A stretch of 64,000 bases of DNA from Actinomyces qiguomingii (GTDB lineage: Bacteria; Actinomycetota; Actinomycetes; Actinomycetales; Actinomycetaceae), in NCBI RefSeq assembly GCF_004102025.1, contig NZ_CP025228.1, positions 3,038,001-3,102,000 on the forward strand, in the 5' to 3' direction. The notes under the pieces were generated by a model. It was not told the origin of the DNA. It ran no database searches and saw only the letters and a program-made list of their open reading frames with translations. This document shows, one piece after another, positions 8,690 through 19,543 of the stretch (within the stretch, counting starts at the first letter, position 1; every line of letters starts with the position of its first letter). Position numbers and translations under genes: made by a program.

Positions 8690-8810
8690 ACCTGCTCACA
8701 GCGACTCCTCAGAGTACTTCGCCTTCGTCACATCCATCATCCCAACTATCAGATCACAGGAAATCGAAGCCATCCCCCAAGTCCAAAAACCACCTGGCGT
8801 TCCATACACG

Positions 8811-9450
8811 GGGACTACGGGCAGCGATCCCCAGCGCCGACAACAGCCGCAACCACGAATCGCAGGCCAGGCCTCCGCCCCGGCCGCCCCCACGGGTGTC
8901 TACTACGCCGGCCCGGCCTCTACCACCGTCCGACCGCGTCACCGCCGGCGCATCCGCGGGTGTCTACTACGCCGGTTCGGCCTTTACTACGCGGGTTCGG
9001 TCTCTACTACGCCACTTAGACCTTTGCTGAAGGCCTCCAGGGCCTTCAACCAACATCTAACCGGCGCACCCAACGCCCAAGCGGCGCACCCAACACCTAA
9101 CCGGCGCACCCAACGCCTAAGTGGCGTAGCACACGAGGAACTACGGGCAGCGATCCCCAGCGCCGACAACAGCCGCAACCACGAATCGCAGACCAGACCT
9201 CCACCCCGGCCACCCCCACGGGTGTCTACTACGCCGGCCCGGCCTCTACCACCGTCCGACCGCGTCACCGCCGGCGCATCCGCGGGTGTCTACCACGCCG
9301 GCCCGGCCTCTACTACGCGGGTTCGGTCTCTACTACGCCACTTAGACCTTTGCTGAAGGCCTCCAGGGCCTTCAACCAACACCTAACCGGCGCACCCAAC
9401 GCCCAAGCGGCGCACCCAACACCTAACCGGCGTACCCAACGCCTGTCAAG
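8811..9450 (+). repeat. Family-1 inverted-array element, two tandem copies of about 326 bp
   Basis: Two head-to-tail copies of a composite unit; the marker GCAGCGATCCCCAGCGCCGA begins at 8821 and 9147, a 326-bp period. Within a copy, 20-bp blocks follow in strict register: TCTACTACGCCGGTTCGGCC at 8963, TTTACTACGCGGGTTCGGTC at 8983, TCTACTACGCCACTTAGACC at 9003. Next come a central hairpin GAAGGCC-TCCAG-GGCCTTC (9029-9047) and 20-bp units of the opposite orientation, GGCGCACCCAACGCCCAAGC, from 9063. The outer parts pair again as CTACGCCACTTAG and CTAAGTGGCGTAG. No gene is supported between 8440 and 9568. Confidence 0.85.
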
Positions 9451-9568
9451 CCCCGGGTCCCCACGCCCCGTCATCACCTCATGACACGCGCCTCAAGCGC
9501 CGCGTCCCCACCGATAACCCACATAAGTACACACGGTTCGTGTCGCATGTCGGTGGCACACTCGGCAC

Positions 9569-10333
9569 ATGAGCGAGCAACCAGCATCCATCCCGGCCAC
9601 GGCACCCGATTCCTGGGTCTGCGGCCCGCTTCTTGGATTCGACACCGAAACCACCGGGGTGTCCCCCACCGCGGACCGGCTGGTTACGGCCGCGCTGGTC
9701 GACCGCGGCCCGCGCGGTGCCGATGGCACGCACCCCCAGCGCGTCACCACCTGGCTGGCCGATCCCGGCGTGCCGATTCCGGAGTCGGCTACAGCGGTGC
9801 ATGGCATCTCCACGGCGCGCGCCCGCGCCGAGGGCCGCCCGGTAGACCAGGTGCTGGAGGAGGTAGCGGCGGCGCTTGCCCGAGCGATGTCCACTGGCAC
9901 GCCCGTGGTCGCATACAACGCCGCCTATGACCTGACGCTGCTGGAGTCCGAGCTTGCCCGGCACGGCCTGCCCACCGTGCGCCAGCGGCTGGGACGAGAA
10001 CTTGGCCCGGTGGTGGATCCGTTGGTGATTGATCGGCGTATGGACCGCTACCGCGGGGGCAAAAGGCGCCTTGCGGACCTTTGCGCCTTCTACGGCGTGG
10101 ATCCCCAGGCGGGAGGCCTGCACACCGCCGAGGTGGACGTGGTCGCCACACTCGACGTGCTGGCCGCCATGGCCTACGCCCACCCGGAGGTCGCCCGCAT
10201 CCCCCGCGCGGAGCTGATGTCCTGGCAAGCGGCGGCGCACCGTGACTGGGCGGTTTCCTTCAACGAGTTCCTGCGCCGCCGTGGCCGCACGCCCGACGTC
10301 AACACCTCCTGGCCACTGCCCGACGGCATGTGA
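9569..10333 (+). CDS. DnaQ-like 3'-5' exonuclease (DEDDh)
   Basis: Single-domain exonuclease of the DnaQ/RNase T superfamily (254 aa). Motif ExoI is LLGFDTETTG at 21-30, with the two metal-binding acidic residues. ExoII lies in VVAYNAAYDLTLLE, and ExoIII HTAEVDVVATLDVL carries the DEDDh histidine and last Asp. It could be a stand-alone proofreading or repair nuclease, as annotated in many Actinomycetes. It is the first intact gene after the repeat region, is transcribed alone on the plus strand and converges on guaB. The ATG has only a weak ribosome-binding site. Confidence 0.88.
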   Translation: MSEQPASIPATAPDSWVCGPLLGFDTETTGVSPTADRLVTAALVDRGPRGADGTHPQRVTTWLADPGVPIPESATAVHGISTARARAEGRPVDQVLEEVAAALARAMSTGTPVVAYNAAYDLTLLESELARHGLPTVRQRLGRELGPVVDPLVIDRRMDRYRGGKRRLADLCAFYGVDPQAGGLHTAEVDVVATLDVLAAMAYAHPEVARIPRAELMSWQAAAHRDWAVSFNEFLRRRGRTPDVNTSWPLPDGM

Positions 10334-10445
10334 AAGCGCCGACGGCGGACCGGCTCCCCAGGGCTCACGACACGCCCAATGAAGGCGCGCAGCGTGCCCA
10401 GCCAGCGCCCGCCGCGAGCCAGCGATACCTCACGGAACGCCCAGG

Positions 10446-12417
<1,972 letters not shown>

Positions 12418-12574
12418 GCGTTCTCCCCTTCTCGCTTCTTGAGTGTGTAATGACTGGATGCCGCATCCCGAGGTGCCAAGCCGCCGTCGCGGGGGTCGGT
12501 CCGACACGTGTGAGCTGCGGGTCGCGCGACGAGCCGAAGCACTTCACGCGCCGGAAGAGAATCTACGCGCACCA

Positions 12575-12601
12575 TTAGCACTCAGTCAACGCGAGTGCTA
12601 A
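12575..12601 (-). promoter_or_regulatory. CIRCE operator (HrcA binding site)
   Basis: TTAGCACTC (12575-12583), nine spacer bases, then GAGTGCTAA (12593-12601). This is a perfect match to the established CIRCE consensus. It lies about 160 bp upstream of the groES start, which implies a 5' leader or a promoter overlapping the site. Confidence 0.95.
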
Positions 12602-12701
12602 ATCCTCCGATCCTGATCCGCAGTCGGGATGCGCGGCCGAATGCGCGCACCGGTCGCCGTCGGCCCCCGTTCAAGGACACCGGGAACGACGGCGCCCGAA
12701 C

Positions 12702-13397
12702 TCATTCCTCCCGGTCGGCGCGGGTCCAGGCGATCGCCTCGTCCACGCTGGTCTCCCGATCCCCCAGCAGCGGCGTACGATCAGTGGCCACATCCCAGGC
12801 CGCCTTGATCACGGCTCCACGTTCGCGCAGCCAACTGTAGGTCCAGGTGCTGCGGTTGGCGCGGGCACGCGTGTCCCCCACGCCGGTCGCCTCCACACCG
12901 ACCGCCCGGCACAGCGTGACAGCCCGCGGCTCATGGAAGTCCTGACTGACGACGATCGCCTCGGAGACGCCGAACACGTCGTGAGCACGCACACAGGTGG
13001 CGTAGGTGTCGAATCCCGCATAGTCCACGGCGATCGCCTCCGCCGGAATACCGGCCGACACCAGGTACTCGTACATGGCCACGGGCTCGTTGTACGTCTC
13101 ATGGCCGTTGTCGCCCGACACCAAAATGGCGTCCACGCGCCCCGAATCGTATAGATCCACGGCCACATCCAGGCGATAACGCAACCACGGCGAGGGCTCC
13201 CCGGTCGAGTAGACCGATGCCCCCAACACGATGGCAACCGGCGCCGTCGCGTCGTCATCGGCGGCGCCATTATCGGTCACATGTCCCGCAGAGGCCACCC
13301 ACACCCAGGTATTGGGCAGCGCCACCACCGCCACTGCGAGCGCAGCCAGCCCTCCAATGGCCCACCGCCAACGGCGGCGAGTGTTGCGTCGTGCCAC
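12702..13397 (-). CDS. SanA/ElyC family DUF218 membrane protein
   Basis: 231-aa protein with one N-terminal membrane helix (about residues 12-35, IGGLAALAVAVVALPNTWVW) and an extracytoplasmic DUF218 domain. Family hallmarks are visible: APVAIVLGASVY, RYRLDVAVDLYDSGRVDAIL, VSGDNGHETYNEP and VSQDFHEPRAVTLC. E. coli SanA and ElyC affect the envelope barrier and peptidoglycan precursor metabolism; the function here is unknown. The GTG start at 13397 is chosen because AAGGAGG precedes it. It is a single gene, convergent with nothing and divergent from the methyltransferase-like gene. Confidence 0.85.
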   Translation of the reverse strand: MARRNTRRRWRWAIGGLAALAVAVVALPNTWVWVASAGHVTDNGAADDDATAPVAIVLGASVYSTGEPSPWLRYRLDVAVDLYDSGRVDAILVSGDNGHETYNEPVAMYEYLVSAGIPAEAIAVDYAGFDTYATCVRAHDVFGVSEAIVVSQDFHEPRAVTLCRAVGVEATGVGDTRARANRSTWTYSWLRERGAVIKAAWDVATDRTPLLGDRETSVDEAIAWTRADREE

Positions 13398-13716
13398 GCA
13401 GGTCCTCCTTCTCCCGACCGGCGGCCGAGGTCTATTGCTATACCGCGGGGCGGCTCGCGGTGCGCGCGGGGACGGACACCCGCTGCATCCCATCAGGCGT
13501 GCCAGCGTAGCGCCTATCAGGGCTCGAGGTGGCAGCGCCGCCTTCCGCCCACGCACCCTGTGACCCGCGTTTGTACGCGCTATGGGCCACCCAGGGGGCT
13601 ACAGCCCCGGCACTTCGGGCCGCGACACCGAGTTGAGGACGTCCGGATGTACCGCAGAGTGAAACAGCTCTCCCGATGCGGCGCGCAGGCGGGATGCCGT
13701 GTCATGATTCTGGGCG

Positions 13717-15009
13717 ATGGACGGATCCGACTTCGCCCCGCTGCTGACCCCCGACGGTTGGCGGCTGCTCGACTCCCTGCCGCCATATCGATCCGAGCAG
13801 GCCCTCGCCCTGGGCGAGTCCCTGCGCCGTGAGGGCCATTCACCTGCGCTGGTGGCAGCCGCGCTGACCCAACAGCGGCTGCGTGGACGCGCCGCCGCCA
13901 AGTTCGGCCCCTTCGCCGAACGCATGCTGTTCACTGCCGACGGACTGCAACAGGCCACGCGGCTGACTGTCTCCGCTCGCCACGCCTCCCGCTACGCGCG
14001 CGCCGGAGTCCAGTATGTAGCGGATCTGGGCTGCGGCATCGGTGGGGACTCCATGGCGCTAGCCGCCCTGTGCCCGCGAGTGTTGGCCGTCGAGCGGGAT
14101 GAGCCGACGGCGGCACTCGCCACCATGAATCTCTCACCCTTCCCCAATGCCGAGGTGCGCTGCATCGACGCCTTCGACGTCGACCTGTCGGCCGAGGGTG
14201 TTGATGCCGTCTTCAGCGATCCTGCCCGCCGCAGTGCCGGGAAACGTATCGACGACCCGGCCCAGTGGTCCCCGCCGCTGGAGCAGGTCCTGGCTCTGCG
14301 GGAGAAGGTGCCAGCACTTGGCCTCAAGGCCGCTCCCGGTATCGACCATGCGCTGTTGCCCGAGGACTCCCATGTGCAATGGGTGAGCGTGGACCGGGAG
14401 GTGGTTGAGGCTGGTATCTGGTGCGGCCCCCTCGCCGTCGAGGGGCCGGGACGTTCCGCACTGGTGCTGCGCTCACTCCCAGATGCAGAGGTGTCCGCCC
14501 ACGTGCTGGTCGACCCGGACTGCACCGATCCGTCGGCTCCACCCGAGCAGCTCGACCCGGTTGCCGGCTCCGATTCTCTGGGGCCCTTCATTCATGAGCC
14601 CGACGGCGCCGCCATCCGCGCCGGTTTGGTCGCCCACCTGTCGGAACAGTTGGAAGCACAACCGGTCGGCCACCGCATCGCCTACCTGACCGGCCACGCA
14701 CAGGCCGACGCGGCCCTTACCCCCTTCGTACGCACCTGGAGACTGGTGGAGGTGCTGCCCCTGCACCTAAAAGCCCTGCGCTCTCGCGTACGCAGCCGCG
14801 GCATCGGGCGTTTGGAGATACACGCCCGCGGCGTGGACACCTCCCCCGAGGCGCTGCGTGCTTCGCTACGTCCGCACGGCGACGCCGCGGAGACCTGGCT
14901 GCTGACACGCATCGGCCCCCGCGGCATAGATCGCGACCGCTCCCCCAGGGGAGCCGTGCTCGTCGTCGAGGCCGTCACTACTGCCTGTTCCGAGCCTGTG
15001 GCCACCTGA
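13717..15009 (+). CDS. SAM-dependent methyltransferase / THUMP-like domain protein
   Basis: 430-aa protein with a class I Rossmann methyltransferase fold in the middle: VADLGCGIGGDSMALAAL (SAM motif I, about 100-117), AVERDEPTAALATMN (motif II) and AVFSDPARRSAGKRI, in which DPAR occupies the position of the catalytic motif IV. The C-terminal third matches the THUMP-like domain found in this actinobacterial family, which suggests an RNA or protein substrate, but the substrate is unknown. It lies 97 bp before the glutamate-cysteine ligase-like gene on the same strand. Confidence 0.8.
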   Translation: MDGSDFAPLLTPDGWRLLDSLPPYRSEQALALGESLRREGHSPALVAAALTQQRLRGRAAAKFGPFAERMLFTADGLQQATRLTVSARHASRYARAGVQYVADLGCGIGGDSMALAALCPRVLAVERDEPTAALATMNLSPFPNAEVRCIDAFDVDLSAEGVDAVFSDPARRSAGKRIDDPAQWSPPLEQVLALREKVPALGLKAAPGIDHALLPEDSHVQWVSVDREVVEAGIWCGPLAVEGPGRSALVLRSLPDAEVSAHVLVDPDCTDPSAPPEQLDPVAGSDSLGPFIHEPDGAAIRAGLVAHLSEQLEAQPVGHRIAYLTGHAQADAALTPFVRTWRLVEVLPLHLKALRSRVRSRGIGRLEIHARGVDTSPEALRASLRPHGDAAETWLLTRIGPRGIDRDRSPRGAVLVVEAVTTACSEPVAT

Positions 15010-15106
15010 TCCGATTCCGATCCGGTAGCCGCAGGCCCGGCGCCATCGGCGCCTTCCCCCTCCCAGACTCGTAGACCGCTCATCCGCCTACGTGAGGAGC
15101 ACCGCC

Positions 15107-16372
15107 ATGACACCGACCACACCGGCCTTCACTCGACCGCTCAACTCACACCTCACCCACCGACAGACGCTGCCATTCACCCATTCCGAGCGCTCCACGC
15201 TCGGCATCGAATGGGAGCTGCAGCTCGTAGATCGTGACAGTCTGGATCTGCGCCAATGCGCGGCTGACATTCTGCGCCCGGTTGGCGACGACCCGAATAT
15301 CCACGGCGAGATGATGCTCAACACCGTGGAACTGGTCTCCGGCGCCCGCCACACGGTCGCCGAGTGCATTGAGGACATCGCCCTGGCCTATGACCGGCTG
15401 TTGCCGGTCACCGAGCCGCTGCGAGTGGAGCTGGCCAGTGCCGGAACTCACCCCTTCGCCGATCCGCTCGTACAAAAAGTCACAGACGCCGAGCGTTACG
15501 CCCGACTGGTGGAGCGCACCCGATTGTGGGGCCATCAGATGCTCATCTTCGGCACGCATGTACATGTGGGGATTGAGGACCGGGGCAAGGTCCTGCCCAT
15601 CCTGTCGGCACTGCTCACCCGCGCCGCTCACCTGCAGTGCTTGAGCGCCTCATCCCCGTTCTGGGCGGGGGCCTCGACCGGGTACGCGGATAACCGCGCC
15701 ATGATGTTCCAGCAGCTGCCGACCGCCGGCGCGCCGCATCAGCTGGGCACCTGGGACGAATTGGAGGGATTCGTCGGCGACATGGTCCACACTGGTGTCA
15801 TTGAGGACTTCACGGAGGTCCGCTGGGATGTGCGCCCGTCACCACGCCTGGGGACCATCGAGGTCCGTTCTTGCGACGCCGCCACCAACCTCACCGAGCT
15901 GGGCGGCATCGCCGCCCTGACCCAGTGCCTGGTGGAGGACTTCTCACGGCGTCTGGACCGCGGTGAGCAGCTGGATGCCTTGCCCCCCTGGTACGTAAAT
16001 GAGAACAAGTGGCGTTCCGCCCGCTACGGCATGGACGCGATTCTCATTACCGACTCCGCCGGCACGGAAGAACTGGTTACGGAAACGGTCGAGCGAATGC
16101 TGACCGACCTGGAGCCGGTGGCAGCGGATCTGGGCTGCGAGGCGGAGCTTGATAGCGTGCGCATAACGCTGGCCGCTGGCGCCTCCTACCAGCGTCAGCT
16201 CACCGCCGCCGAAGCGGCGAGCAGCAATGAGGCGGCCATGCGTCTGCTGCTGGAGGAGGTGCGCGCCGGCAGGCCGCTAACACCCGCCGAGGTGACGGCC
16301 CTGGTGACCGATGACATCCGCCCCGGCCCGGTCTCGCCCGCGCGCCGCTCCTCCCGAGACCGGTCGAAATAA
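15107..16372 (+). CDS. Glutamate-cysteine ligase family protein (YbdK type)
   Basis: 421-aa ATP-dependent carboxylate-amine ligase of the GCS2/YbdK family. The N-terminus has the family signature LGIEWELQLVDRDSLDL, the middle FGTHVHVGIEDRGKVLPIL and the later part PRLGTIEVRSCDAATNLTEL. Family members have weak gamma-glutamylcysteine or related ligase activity, so glutathione synthesis should not be assumed. ATG 15107 is favoured by GAGGAG immediately upstream; a GTG 15 bp earlier is possible. The 3' end and following bases contain a duplicated GAGACCGGTCGAAATAAC (16357-16395). Confidence 0.85.
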   Translation: MTPTTPAFTRPLNSHLTHRQTLPFTHSERSTLGIEWELQLVDRDSLDLRQCAADILRPVGDDPNIHGEMMLNTVELVSGARHTVAECIEDIALAYDRLLPVTEPLRVELASAGTHPFADPLVQKVTDAERYARLVERTRLWGHQMLIFGTHVHVGIEDRGKVLPILSALLTRAAHLQCLSASSPFWAGASTGYADNRAMMFQQLPTAGAPHQLGTWDELEGFVGDMVHTGVIEDFTEVRWDVRPSPRLGTIEVRSCDAATNLTELGGIAALTQCLVEDFSRRLDRGEQLDALPPWYVNENKWRSARYGMDAILITDSAGTEELVTETVERMLTDLEPVAADLGCEAELDSVRITLAAGASYQRQLTAAEAASSNEAAMRLLLEEVRAGRPLTPAEVTALVTDDIRPGPVSPARRSSRDRSK

Positions 16373-16394
16373 CCACCGAGACCGGTCGAAATAA

Positions 16395-16530
16395 CCTGCT
16401 CTTCGGGTTTGAGAGTGAGTCGTTGGTGTGGACCCGGCCTGCTTCCGACCTCCTACTTGGACCGGGTCTCTGCGCTTGGACCGTATGAGAGCGCGTTTCA
16501 GGCCGTCCAAGCGCAGCCAGGCAGGCCAGC
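16395..16530 (+). repeat. Family-2 inverted-array element, copy 2
   Basis: Contains the CTCTTCGGGTTTGAG flank, 19-bp units TTGGACCGGGTCTCTGCGC and TTGGACCGTATGAGAGCGC, and the perfect inverted repeat GCGCTTGGAC (16472-16481) / GTCCAAGCGC (16505-16514). A reverse-oriented unit GTCCAAGCGCAGCCAGGC follows. It directly abuts the 22-bp tandem repeat at 16531. Confidence 0.8.
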
Positions 16531-16596
16531 AGTCATATCGACCGAACTCGGCAGTCATATCGACCGAACTCGGCAGTCATATCGACCGAACTCGGC
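16531..16596. repeat. 22-bp tandem repeat, three copies, overlapping the tsaD 3' end
   Basis: AGTCATATCGACCGAACTCG plus GC repeats exactly at 16531, 16553 and 16575. Each unit holds the small palindrome CCGA-AC-TCGG. The tsaD stop codon (16577-16579) lies inside the third unit. Related 22-bp units occur at 46561-46604 and 62530-62615. Confidence 0.9.
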
Positions 16597-17641
16597 GTCC
16601 GGCTACAGGGACCTCCAACGGCATGCCGGAGTCGGGGGCGAAGTCCAGGGGGCTCGGCTCCACGCCCGCCCGCACGGCCGCCGCGCCCAGGGCGGCGATC
16701 TGTGCACCGTTGTCCGTGCAGTACTTCAGCGGCGGCAGCCGCAGGGTGATTCCGGCCGCCTCGCAGCGCTGCGCCGCCAGCGCCCGCAGCCGGGAATTGG
16801 CGGAGAAGCCGCCGCCGATCACCAGGGTGTCGCAACCGGTATCCAAGCAGGCCTGTACCGCCTTGGCGGTCAGCGAGTCATTGACCGCCTCGGAGAAGGC
16901 GGCGCACACGTCCGCGGCGGGCACCTGCCGACCGGCGTCCGCCAGGGACTCCACGTAGCGGGCCACCGCCGTCTTCAGCCCTGAGAAGGAGAAGTCGTAG
17001 CGGTGGCGCTCACGGTCTTTAGCAGCGGCCAGTCCGCGTGGAAAGCGAATCGCCTCCACATCCCCCTGCTGGGCGAGCCGGTCCACGTGCGGTCCGCCCG
17101 GGTAGGGCAGGCCGAGCAGCCGGCCGACCTTGTCGAAGGCCTCCCCGGCGGCGTCGTCGAGGGTACCGCCCAGTTCGACGACGTCGGTGGCCAGATCGTG
17201 GATGTCCAGCAGGCTGGAGTGGCCGCCGGAGACGATCAGGCCGATGAAGTGCTCCGGCACCGGCCCGTCGATAAGCTCATCGACGGCAATGTGCCCGACC
17301 ACGTGGTTGACGCCGTAGATGGGCTTGCCCAGCGAGGCGGCCAGGGCCTTGGCGGCGCTGACGCCGACGGTGAGGGAACCGATCAGCCCGGGGCCGGCGC
17401 TGACGGCGATGGCGTCGACATCACCCAAATCCACTCCGGCCCGCTCCAGGGCCGCATCCAGGGTCGGGAGGAATGCCTCCAGGTGGGCGCGGGAGGCAAT
17501 TTCGGGGATGATGCCGCCGAAGCGGACGTACTCGTCCATGGAGGTGGCCACCACATCGCCGAGCAGCTCGCGCCCACGCACCAGGGCCACGCCGGTCTCG
17601 TCGCAGGTCGACTCGATGCCGAGGATCAAAGGTTCACTCAC
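16577..17641 (-). CDS. tsaD: tRNA N6-adenosine threonylcarbamoyltransferase TsaD
   Basis: Catalytic subunit that transfers the threonylcarbamoyl group to A37 of ANN-decoding tRNAs (t6A), working with TsaB and TsaE (encoded at 29608-31011). From GTG 17641 it has 354 aa. The ASKHA-fold start [17 protein letters not shown], the metal-binding His pair in [22 protein letters not shown] and the late [13 protein letters not shown] are all present. A TTG nine bases upstream is an alternative start. The last residues (RRVRSI) and the stop codon are encoded by an intergenic 22-bp repeat, so the tail has been replaced or extended by repeat sequence. Confidence 0.95.
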   Translation of the reverse strand: MSEPLILGIESTCDETGVALVRGRELLGDVVATSMDEYVRFGGIIPEIASRAHLEAFLPTLDAALERAGVDLGDVDAIAVSAGPGLIGSLTVGVSAAKALAASLGKPIYGVNHVVGHIAVDELIDGPVPEHFIGLIVSGGHSSLLDIHDLATDVVELGGTLDDAAGEAFDKVGRLLGLPYPGGPHVDRLAQQGDVEAIRFPRGLAAAKDRERHRYDFSFSGLKTAVARYVESLADAGRQVPAADVCAAFSEAVNDSLTAKAVQACLDTGCDTLVIGGGFSANSRLRALAAQRCEAAGITLRLPPLKYCTDNGAQIAALGAAAVRAGVEPSPLDFAPDSGMPLEVPVAGRRVRSI

Positions 17642-17716
17642 GGCGCCCAAGCGTAGCCGCCCCAGTTGCCCTGACGGGTCCCCCGGGCGGGCGCTGTAGC
17701 GAGCCCCGGGCCCCGC

Positions 17717-19543
17717 TTACACGATCCGCCAACCGGCGGCGCGGCTGCGGTAGCTCCAGAAGTCCCGGTAGGGGCCGGGGGCGTCCACCAGGTCGGCGTG
17801 GGCGCCGTGCTGGGCCACTTGCCCGGCTTCGTTCAGGACGACGACCTGGTCGGCGGCGGCGATGGTCTCCAGCTTGTGGGCGATGACCAACAGCGTCGAG
17901 GTGCGCCGCAGCTCCTGCATGGCGGCCACGATATGCGCCTCGTTCTCCGCATCCAGGGCACTGGTGGCCTCATCCAGCAGGACGATCGGAGCGCGTTTGA
18001 GCAGGGCGCGGGCGATGGACACGCGTTGCCGCTCCCCGCCGGAAAGGGCCCGCCCGCCCTCGCCGACGCGCGTGTCCCAGCCGTCGGGCAATCGGTCCAC
18101 GATCTCGCTCACTCCGGCCAGGTCGGCCGCCCAGCGCACCCGGGCATCATCCGCACCGGGGTCGCCGACGCGGATATTGGCCTCCAGGGTGTCATCGAAG
18201 AGGTAGACGTCCTGGAAGACCATGGAGATATGCCCCATGAGCTGAGACACCGGCATGTCACGCACATCGGTGCCGCCCACGCGCACGGTGCCGGCGTCGA
18301 CGTCGTAGAAACGAGCGACCAGGCGGGCGATGGTGGTCTTGCCGCTGCCGGACGGGCCCACGATGGCGCACATGGAGTGTGCGGGCACATGCATGCTCAC
18401 TGCGCGCAGCACCGGCGTTCCGGCCCGGTAGGAGAAGTGGACATCGTCCAGCTCCACAGCGCCGGGCTCGGGCTCCGCGGCGGCGGTGGCCGGCTCCGGC
18501 AGCGGGGGCACGTCCATGACGGCGTCGAGGTGGTTCATCATCTGGCGGCGCTCCTCAATGCCGGCGGCGGTGGTGCCGATAGTGTCGAGCATGGTGGTGA
18601 AGCGCAGGCAGATGCCGATGGTGACGACCGCCTGCAGCGGTTCCAAGGCGCCGGAAACGGTCAGTGCCGCAGACAGGGCGATCATGGCGACGATGATGAT
18701 CTGGACCAGGACTCCGTTGACCAGGTTGCCGGCGGTCTCCCACCACAGGCCGCGGCGGGAGGTGCGGGCGACGACGTCGAAGGCGTCGGCCAGTTGGCGG
18801 TAGTCGGTACCCGCATGGCAGGAGCGCAACGCCCCCTGGCAGCGTGCGAACTCCACGATGCGGGCGGCGAGCTCGCGTTCGGCGGGTTCGGAGACGGCCT
18901 TGCCGCGGTCGATCAGACGGCGTGAGACTCGTAGGAACACGGCCAGTAGCGGCGCCGCACAGGTCAGCAGCAGCCCCAGCCGCCAGTCCCAGGCCCAGGA
19001 GCCGAGCCAGATGACCACGCAGCCGGCCACCGTGGTGCTCAGCGAATTCAGGAAGTGTGCCGCCGACTCGGACAGCGACATCATCTCCCGGGACACGGCG
19101 CGGGACATGACGCCGGCGGAGTCGGCGGTGAACCAGCTCAGTGGCACGCGGGCAACCTGGTCGCCGATGGCGTAGTGAACGTCGTGCTGGAAGCCGAGTG
19201 CGCCCGTCATGCCGATCCGCTGGCTGGAGTAGTCGCCGACGGCGGCCGCGACGGCGAGGACGGCGAGGACGATCAGCCAGGTGCCGAAGCCCAGCCCCCA
19301 GCTGCTTCGGCCGGTCGCCAGCGCCACGGAGGCCGGGAGGAGGAACAGTAGCGCCAGCCCCGAGAAGATGCCGCTGAGGACGCCGATTCCCATGCCGCCG
19401 ATCACCTGCCGCCAGGCGACGGGGCCCATGAGGCGGTGGTACCGGGCCATCAGGGAGCGGGAGGCGTCCGGATGATCTCCGGCCCGGGCGACCGCGGTCG
19501 GTTTCACGGTGGTCGGTGTGGCCGAGTTCATGGTTTCAGTCAT
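17717..19543 (-). CDS. ABC transporter, fused permease-ATPase (siderophore/multidrug type), subunit 2
   Basis: 608-aa half transporter with an N-terminal six-helix exporter-type membrane domain (about 50-330) and a C-terminal ATPase. Walker A is GPSGSGKTT, the signature LSGGERQRVSIARALL, and Walker B VLLDEATSALDAENE. The ATG follows AGGAGAA and overlaps the stop of the upstream ABC gene by 8 bp, so the two are translationally coupled and probably form a heterodimer. Paired genes of this type include the siderophore importers YbtPQ and IrtAB as well as drug exporters. The substrate is not determinable here. A divergent TetR gene lies beside the pair. Confidence 0.9.
   Translation of the reverse strand: MTETMNSATPTTVKPTAVARAGDHPDASRSLMARYHRLMGPVAWRQVIGGMGIGVLSGIFSGLALLFLLPASVALATGRSSWGLGFGTWLIVLAVLAVAAAVGDYSSQRIGMTGALGFQHDVHYAIGDQVARVPLSWFTADSAGVMSRAVSREMMSLSESAAHFLNSLSTTVAGCVVIWLGSWAWDWRLGLLLTCAAPLLAVFLRVSRRLIDRGKAVSEPAERELAARIVEFARCQGALRSCHAGTDYRQLADAFDVVARTSRRGLWWETAGNLVNGVLVQIIIVAMIALSAALTVSGALEPLQAVVTIGICLRFTTMLDTIGTTAAGIEERRQMMNHLDAVMDVPPLPEPATAAAEPEPGAVELDDVHFSYRAGTPVLRAVSMHVPAHSMCAIVGPSGSGKTTIARLVARFYDVDAGTVRVGGTDVRDMPVSQLMGHISMVFQDVYLFDDTLEANIRVGDPGADDARVRWAADLAGVSEIVDRLPDGWDTRVGEGGRALSGGERQRVSIARALLKRAPIVLLDEATSALDAENEAHIVAAMQELRRTSTLLVIAHKLETIAAADQVVVLNEAGQVAQHGAHADLVDAPGPYRDFWSYRSRAAGWRIV

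Noticed and set aside
8145..9356. 403-codon open frame across the repeat region
   Set aside because: It consists of translated tandem repeats whose units lack stops in several frames; no ribosome-binding site or domain.
8899..9450. Family-1 repeats considered as a CRISPR array or attC/integron array
   Set aside because: There are no unique spacers, no integrase and no attC core sites; the units are contiguous and inverted on both sides of a hairpin.
16395..16596. Possible tRNA or structured RNA gene in the hairpin region after the glutamate-cysteine ligase-like gene
   Set aside because: No cloverleaf, T-loop or CCA-end pattern; the pairing is explained by the dispersed repeat family.
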